Origin: Rhinopithecus roxellana
Taxonomy: Eukaryota; Chordata; Mammalia; Primates; Cercopithecidae
Direction: 5' to 3'
Assembly: GCF_007565055.1 (NCBI RefSeq)
Contig: NC_044559.1
Span: 34,873,046 to 34,937,045, forward strand
DNA: 64,000 nucleotides
Shown here: one piece after another, positions 11,601 through 64,000 of the stretch
Position numbering within the stretch: the stretch's first letter is position 1
Layout: every line of letters begins with the position of its first letter
The notes under the pieces: model-generated
Databases searched by the model: none
The model's input: the letters and a program-made list of their open reading frames with translations, nothing else
Told to the model about the DNA's origin: nothing
Made by a program: the position numbers and the translations under genes

Positions 11601-12598
11601 TATTTTTTTTGGTAAAGACAGGGTTTCACCATGTTGCACAGGCTGGTCTTGAACTCCTAGGCTCAAGTGATCTGTCTACCTCGACCTCCCAAAGTACTGG
11701 GATTACTGGCATGAGCCACTGTGCCCAGCCTATTTATAGTTTTCTAAGGAGTTCCATAAAAATAACCAACTGGGCAAGTTACTTGACTTTTAAGAACTTT
11801 CATCTATAAAATGTCAATACTACCTACCTTATATGGTGGTTGTGAAAGTCAGGTAAGTAAACAGTGTGAAAGTACCCAGCATAGTAAGGATTCAATTAAC
11901 ATTTATGGAAAATAATCCAGATACTTAGGAACTTTTATGAAATAACACAACGTATTTAAACTGTTTTCTAGTCTGCCATTTTCTTTACTATTATACCGTT
12001 GACAAGTATGGTGTCTCCCAGTGTCCCACCTCTCTTTTAGTTTACTGTTTGCCTTCCTTGTTTCACTGAATTGGTATGTCTGACTTAACGAAGACTTTTT
12101 AGATTATTTAGAAACTGCTACCTTTTCTGCAGTCTTACCTGTTTCAGAGCATGGTGGAGAATCCAAACATTCAAAAACATGCCATCGAGGTGTCTGCCCT
12201 ATCAATGAGGAAAAAGGCATCTGGCAATTTGGACAGTATCCATCATAAACTGGACGTATCTTTGGGGACACGTGTTGGCTTTTGTGAGTTCTACAGAGCT
12301 TTCCTGGAGTAGTCTCCTTGTCTTGGGTGTGCTGAATACCATCTCCACAACTTGAATTCTGACTAGAAGCTACAGAAGTCTGACAATCTGCATTTTCAGG
12401 GGGCATTTCATGGTCCTTCACCTCTTTAGCTTCTGTGGCTCTTTTTCTGTTTCTATTCCGTTTTGACTGGTATTTTCCGTCTGTTCCTTTTCCAACAGAT
12501 TTTAGAATATTTTTAGAGCCATTATCTGGATCAACTCGTTTTGGTTTTCTTTTAGATTTGTATTCCCAAATGTCGTCTTCGGAAATGTCTTCTAACAT
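780..12598 (-). CDS. DCLRE1A: DCLRE1A (SNM1A) gene, coding exons 1-7 of 9, 3' end outside window
   Basis: This is the nuclear 5'-3' exonuclease SNM1A, which digests past DNA interstrand crosslinks. Seven exons join in frame from ATG 12598 (12139-12598, 8701-10365, 6908-7041, 5385-5503, 3459-3599, 1719-1864, 780-934) to give 940 codons. The human protein is about 1040 residues, so roughly 100 C-terminal codons lie left of the window. Visible parts, in order, are a UBZ4 ubiquitin-binding zinc finger (C122, C125, H140, C144), a long low-complexity region, a PCNA-binding PIP box starting at Q556, and a metallo-beta-lactamase fold with H732, H734, D736, H737, H793 and D815. The beginning of the beta-CASP part follows. 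The numbering of the catalytic residues equals that published for human SNM1A, so there is no net indel up to there. No frameshift or stop was seen. It is transcribed divergently from NHLRC2. Confidence 0.97.
935..1718. other. DCLRE1A: DCLRE1A intron 6
   Basis: AT-rich intron of 784 bp. I see no repeat or gene in it. Confidence 0.9.
1719..1864 (-). CDS. DCLRE1A: DCLRE1A coding exon 6 (start of beta-CASP region)
   Basis: The exon encodes residues 840-888 plus one base. The acceptor is attatag|ATATTG and the donor CCTAG|GTGAGT. The product has YCSPEYTFPS and the SNM1-conserved block VCGTYSIGKEKVF at about 875-887. This is the junction of the beta-lactamase fold with the inserted beta-CASP domain. 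Confidence 0.95.
1865..3458. other. DCLRE1A: DCLRE1A intron 5
   Basis: Besides the AC microsatellite (2376-2443) there is a T12/A12 run near 2711-2738. The rest is unassigned AT-rich sequence. Confidence 0.88.
2376..2443. repeat. (AC)n microsatellite with a mixed alternating lead-in
   Basis: About 21 AC units (2401-2443) are preceded by TA/TG/CG steps that keep strict purine-pyrimidine alternation for 68 bp in total. DCLRE1A intron 5. Confidence 0.95.
3459..3599 (-). CDS. DCLRE1A: DCLRE1A coding exon 5 (HTGDFR motif)
   Basis: The exon completes H793 and encodes through T839 plus two bases. The acceptor is gttcag|CTGTCC and the donor ACCAC|GTAAGA. It contains CPGAVMILF, HTGDFR with D815 (bridging metal ligand), and LDTT with D838, a conserved acid of the SNM1 family. 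No disruption was seen. Confidence 0.95.
4011..4319 (+). mobile_element. Alu, full length
   Basis: Sense Alu with both arms and an A-tail of about 26 bases. It is flanked by the duplicated target AAAATCAGAACT (before 4010 and after the tail). DCLRE1A intron 4. Confidence 0.95.
4821..5141 (-). mobile_element. Alu, young, AluYR-like
   Basis: Antisense Alu headed by a T-run of almost 40 bases. The target duplication AAGTGTAGTAATTT is perfect at both ends. The bases 'ggccggatctcgg' and 'cttgagcc' are ones I associate with Old World monkey AluYR copies. DCLRE1A intron 4. Confidence 0.93.
5142..5384. other. DCLRE1A: DCLRE1A intron 4, unique part
   Basis: Intron 4 spans 3600-5384 and is dominated by two Alus. 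The stretches between them (3600-4010, 4320-4820, 5142-5384) show nothing recognisable. Confidence 0.85.
5385..5503 (-). CDS. DCLRE1A: DCLRE1A coding exon 4
   Basis: The exon encodes residues 754-792 plus two bases of H793. The acceptor is tttgcag|ATAAC and the donor CAATCA|GTAAGT. The product runs from ITGNLL through VKVVLLDANH. The DANHCPG metal-ligand motif is interrupted by the intron inside the His codon. The exon lies in the metallo-beta-lactamase fold, and its phase matches the neighbouring exons. Confidence 0.95.
5920..6130 (-). mobile_element. MIR-like SINE
   Basis: The core 'agactctgccattagtatctctgtgacctgggg' and 'gaggattaaatcaaa' resemble MIR. It is old and its ends are approximate. 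Strand by MIR convention is uncertain. Confidence 0.5.
6302..6612 (-). mobile_element. MER2-like DNA transposon (Tigger family)
   Basis: The 311-bp element has CAGTCA-type inverted ends and is flanked by TA at both ends (6300-6301, 6613-6614). Internal phrases such as 'ctcagtatctgcaggggac' and 'ttggttgaatccatgg' are those of the MER2 consensus as I remember it. It is non-autonomous. The strand is arbitrary by family convention. DCLRE1A intron 3. Confidence 0.75.
6908..7041 (-). CDS. DCLRE1A: DCLRE1A coding exon 3 (metal-binding HxHxDH)
   Basis: The exon encodes residues 709-753. The acceptor is attgcag|G and the donor GAG|GTAAGT. It carries the metallo-beta-lactamase motif THFHSDH at 731-737. 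H732, H734, D736 and H737 are the first metal ligands, and D736 is the residue commonly mutated to kill the human nuclease. The product continues YAGLSKHFTFPVYCSE. The active site appears intact. Confidence 0.96.
7740..8040 (+). mobile_element. Alu, full length
   Basis: Sense AluY/S-type copy ending in a (TAAA)n tail. It is flanked by nearly identical AAAGTA(T/C)AGAAAATT duplications. DCLRE1A intron 2. Confidence 0.94.
8603..8631. repeat. (CA)n microsatellite
   Basis: About 14 CA units in DCLRE1A intron 2, some 70 bases from the exon 2 donor. Confidence 0.9.
8701..10365 (-). CDS. DCLRE1A: DCLRE1A coding exon 2 (large disordered exon with PIP box)
   Basis: This 1665-nt exon encodes residues 154-708. 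The acceptor is tttcag|AG, which completes GAG (E154), and the donor is CCTG|GTAAGT. The product is Ser/Lys/Gln-rich and probably disordered. An acidic stretch (EEDDDS) lies near residue 330, and Lys/Arg runs such as RQKKRRKK fall in the last third. QMDIGVYF at 556-563 fits the PCNA-interacting PIP consensus QxxIxxYF and matches the site known in human. An internal Met at 10135 (residue 231) could be mistaken for a start, but the frame is open upstream to the acceptor and encodes the known N-terminal sequence. The length is divisible by three. Confidence 0.96.
10366..12138. other. DCLRE1A: DCLRE1A intron 1 (coding)
   Basis: It contains one old Alu (11446-11729). The remaining AT-rich sequence has no feature that I can name. 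Confidence 0.88.
11446..11729 (-). mobile_element. Alu, old
   Basis: Antisense and diverged, with the 'acaaggtctcactctgtcgcc' type of start seen in AluJ. DCLRE1A intron 1. Confidence 0.9.
12139..12598 (-). CDS. DCLRE1A: DCLRE1A coding exon 1 (start codon, UBZ4 zinc finger)
   Basis: The exon encodes residues 1-153 plus one base. It begins MLEDISEDDIWEY and contains basic, nuclear-localisation-like stretches (KSKRKPKR, RNRNRKR). The UBZ4 finger follows, with CPNC at 122-125 and H140/C144, in a block ending in WHVFECLDSPP. UBZ4 is known to recruit SNM1A through ubiquitinated PCNA. The donor is G|GTAAGA on the minus strand (GT at 12138-12137). The start has G at -3. Reading on past the donor in frame gives a short non-homologous tail and then a stop, so the splice is needed. 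Confidence 0.96.
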
Positions 12599-13520
12599 GG
12601 CAAAATGATTTTATCATTCAAGAAGTATTAATCTTAAGTAAATTGAGAGTCCATTTGTTGTCACAAAAAGTTACAGAATTATTTTGCTGAGAAAACAAAG
12701 GTAACAAAACCCCCACCAACTCAATGGGAATCTGGAGTGTTGGTGATGCACATACTGGCAAGCTACAAACCTTGTATCTGACAACACCTGCTGTTCCATC
12801 CATACCACAATAAAACTAAGAGAAACCTATCATAGGAGCAGCAACTGTGAAGTTCTCCATTATGGGTGCTATTTCGTTCAAATATCTTGTTCTTTTCCAG
12901 GACTTGATTCATAAAAATAAGAATAATACTTCGAAAATTAAGCACTCATGGGAAATATAGGTTCAACAGCTTAATCTTAGAACGAGCTTTGTAACATTGT
13001 TATGAAGCTACTGTCGTTCTCTCAAGTGGACAACCGTCCAAATAATTCATAAATCCAACCACACTCCCTGGACAAGTGGATCAACAGGTATCCCAAACAC
13101 TAAATGGCTATCTCAGTTTACCAACAAAACTAGTCACAACATAATCAAAGAGATGTGTAATTCGCAAAAAAACTGCGAAATCACTGCCATTATCCACGAC
13201 TAGTGGATACTCAACCACTTCAGTTTCCCGGGACAGTCCATGATCTTCCTCCAGCAGCAATGAACAATCCCTGCACAGTGAACAAGAAAAGTTCAGATAT
13301 GTGAAAAAAGTTCAAATATGTGAAAGGGTGGGCTTGTATTGAGGTCTGACTCTATATTGCACCCATGGTTCCGAAGGTGGCCAGCCCTCTGGCCACTTCA
13401 AAACGGGGTCACATGCCAGCCTCTCCCTTATCTTTTGGCATTAGAGGCTGCAAGGCCAGGAAGCGGGGCCTTAACCCTCTCCAGAAAGCACAGCCAGCTT
13501 CAAAAAAGCCCTCAGAGTCC
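12599..13520 (-). other. DCLRE1A: DCLRE1A 5' untranslated leader, rich in upstream ATGs
   Basis: The minus strand between the shared promoter and the ATG at 12598 looks like a continuous leader. I count about 17 minus-strand ATGs from 12615 to 13441, for example at 12801-12803, 12910-12912 and 13239-13241, several opening uORFs of tens of codons. The human SNM1A mRNA is reported to have an unusually long leader of about 0.9 kb with many AUGs and IRES-driven translation in mitosis. This region matches that description. The upper edge (transcription start) is set from that length and is approximate. I cannot exclude a spliced leader. Confidence 0.7.
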
Positions 13521-13779
13521 TCCCCTTTTGAAGACTCTGAGGTCCGCCCTCAAGGACCCTCGCCGCCGCCCACCTGCCACTCGGCGCCCCAAGGGAGCCG
13601 CTCCAGCTGCATCCGCTCCCCTCCGCACCCCCACCTAAAAATCTTTTCGCACCCGCACTTTCAGCACTCCCAGACGACAAAACGCTGTATTTGTAAGTGA
13701 ATGTCACTCGCGCCAGTCACTCCCAGATTACAAAGCCTTCTCTCTGGAGGTTATCCCTACCCCGTTTACCTTTAGTGTC

Positions 13780-13800
13780 TTGGCGGGAACAACTTCCCGC
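13780..13800. promoter_or_regulatory. Inverted pair of E2F-like sites
   Basis: TTGGCGGGAA at 13780-13789 fits the classical E2F consensus. The heptamer GCGGGAA (13783-13789) is repeated in inverted form as TTCCCGC (13794-13800) after a 4-base spacer. It lies in the shared promoter, upstream of both leaders. E2F control would fit S-phase expression of a replication-linked nuclease, but binding is not shown. Confidence 0.6.
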
Positions 13801-14052
13801 TGTCAGTGCCGTGTCGAATCGGCGGATGCTGGTCAAAGAGAGACTTTAAAAATAATTTTAAAAAATAGGTTGCCCTTTTAAGTCCAACGGATTTATTGTA
13901 TTTTATTTTTGTTCGAAAGCCTGCTAATTCCCAATGTGGAGGGTGGGGGATGGTTCCCTTTGCGCCTCTGGGACGCTGTTCCTGAGTCCTCATTCCATGT
14001 TGAATCTGGCGCTCTCAATGTCCAGGCTCGGCTGCGGCGTGGGGACCGAGAA

Positions 14053-14061
14053 GGGGCGGGG
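14053..14061. promoter_or_regulatory. GC box (Sp1-type)
   Basis: GGGGCGGGG, a full Sp/KLF-type GC box, lies about 230 bases before the NHLRC2 ATG in the CpG island. Assignment is by sequence only. Confidence 0.45.
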
Positions 14062-14153
14062 TGGGTCGGGACGGCAGTTTAATTGCGTGCCCGGGAAGTG
14101 CGCCGATTTCGACTTTGGCACTTGGACGTATGCTTTAAAAAGAAAAAAGTGTC

Positions 14154-14158
14154 ATTGG
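14154..14158. promoter_or_regulatory. Reverse CCAAT box
   Basis: ATTGG (CCAAT on the minus strand) lies about 130 bases before the NHLRC2 start codon. A second CCAAT lies in forward orientation at 13931-13935. NF-Y-type sites are common in bidirectional CpG promoters. These are short motifs and could be chance. Confidence 0.35.
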
Positions 14159-14286
14159 CGTGGAGTGGGGCTAGTGGAGGGTGAAGTGAATGCGCCGTTT
14201 GGAAACCACAGGACAGTGAACGTTTCGTCTCTCCCAGCGAGACTCTCCCGCGAGCCCGGCGGCCGCCTCGGGAGCCCGGCGGAAAC

Positions 14287-63849
<49,563 letters not shown>

Positions 63850-64000
63850 GTATGAGTATAAGCTTGCAAATACTAATACATCATACATTCTTAATGTTTA
63901 ATCTAGTTATTTTTTATTTGTTAGGAGATATTTTTACTCTGTATGGGCAAGATTTGAAGGAGATGATGTGAACAAACGAATCCAGATCCAACCCCACATT

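Noticed and set aside
12763..12945. Short minus-strand frames upstream of DCLRE1A as separate genes
   Set aside because: They lie in the leader of DCLRE1A and are better read as uORFs. There is no independent evidence for a protein product.

Overview
This window is vertebrate nuclear DNA from a primate. It has large introns with GT-AG splice sites, many ~300-bp Alu elements in both orientations, LINE-1, MIR and LTR fossils, and two recognisable split genes. Several young Alu copies (4821-5141 and 18364-18657) carry bases I associate with the Old World monkey AluYR group, such as 'gatccggccactgc' and 'cttgagcc'. Together with a few amino-acid differences from the human proteins as I remember them, this suggests a cercopithecid monkey such as macaque, baboon or vervet rather than human. 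The species call is inference.

The layout is a head-to-head gene pair. The left part (1-~13.5 kb, minus strand) holds DCLRE1A (SNM1A), the interstrand-crosslink-repair 5' exonuclease. Seven coding exons encode residues 1-940 of about 1040, and the last ~100 codons lie left of position 1. A long leader full of upstream ATGs precedes the start codon at 12598. A CpG-rich bidirectional promoter lies at about 13.45-14.65 kb, with an inverted pair of E2F-like sites, a GC box and CCAAT boxes. The right part (14287 to beyond 64000, plus strand) holds NHLRC2, a thioredoxin-like/NHL beta-propeller protein. Ten coding exons encode residues 1-641 of about 726, and the last exon lies beyond the right edge. 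All exon joins keep frame and every internal splice site visible in the window is GT-AG.

The rest is intronic. It holds about 19 Alu or Alu-monomer copies and an internally deleted, Alu-riddled L1 at 20.0-24.4 kb. There is a HAL1-like half-LINE at 31.3-33.0 kb and several antisense L1 fossils. An antisense MaLR-type LTR sits inside one of them at about 50.35-50.73 kb, and a MER2-like DNA transposon lies at 6.3-6.6 kb. Microsatellites and a 9-bp minisatellite born inside an Alu head (22516-22641) complete the picture.

No undescribed biological system is evident: this is an ordinary two-gene primate locus. The best second looks are the E2F palindrome in the shared promoter, the uATG-rich DCLRE1A leader, the minisatellite, a 68-bp purine-pyrimidine tract and a 22-bp perfect palindrome. 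Human comparisons are from memory, and no database search or alignment was run.
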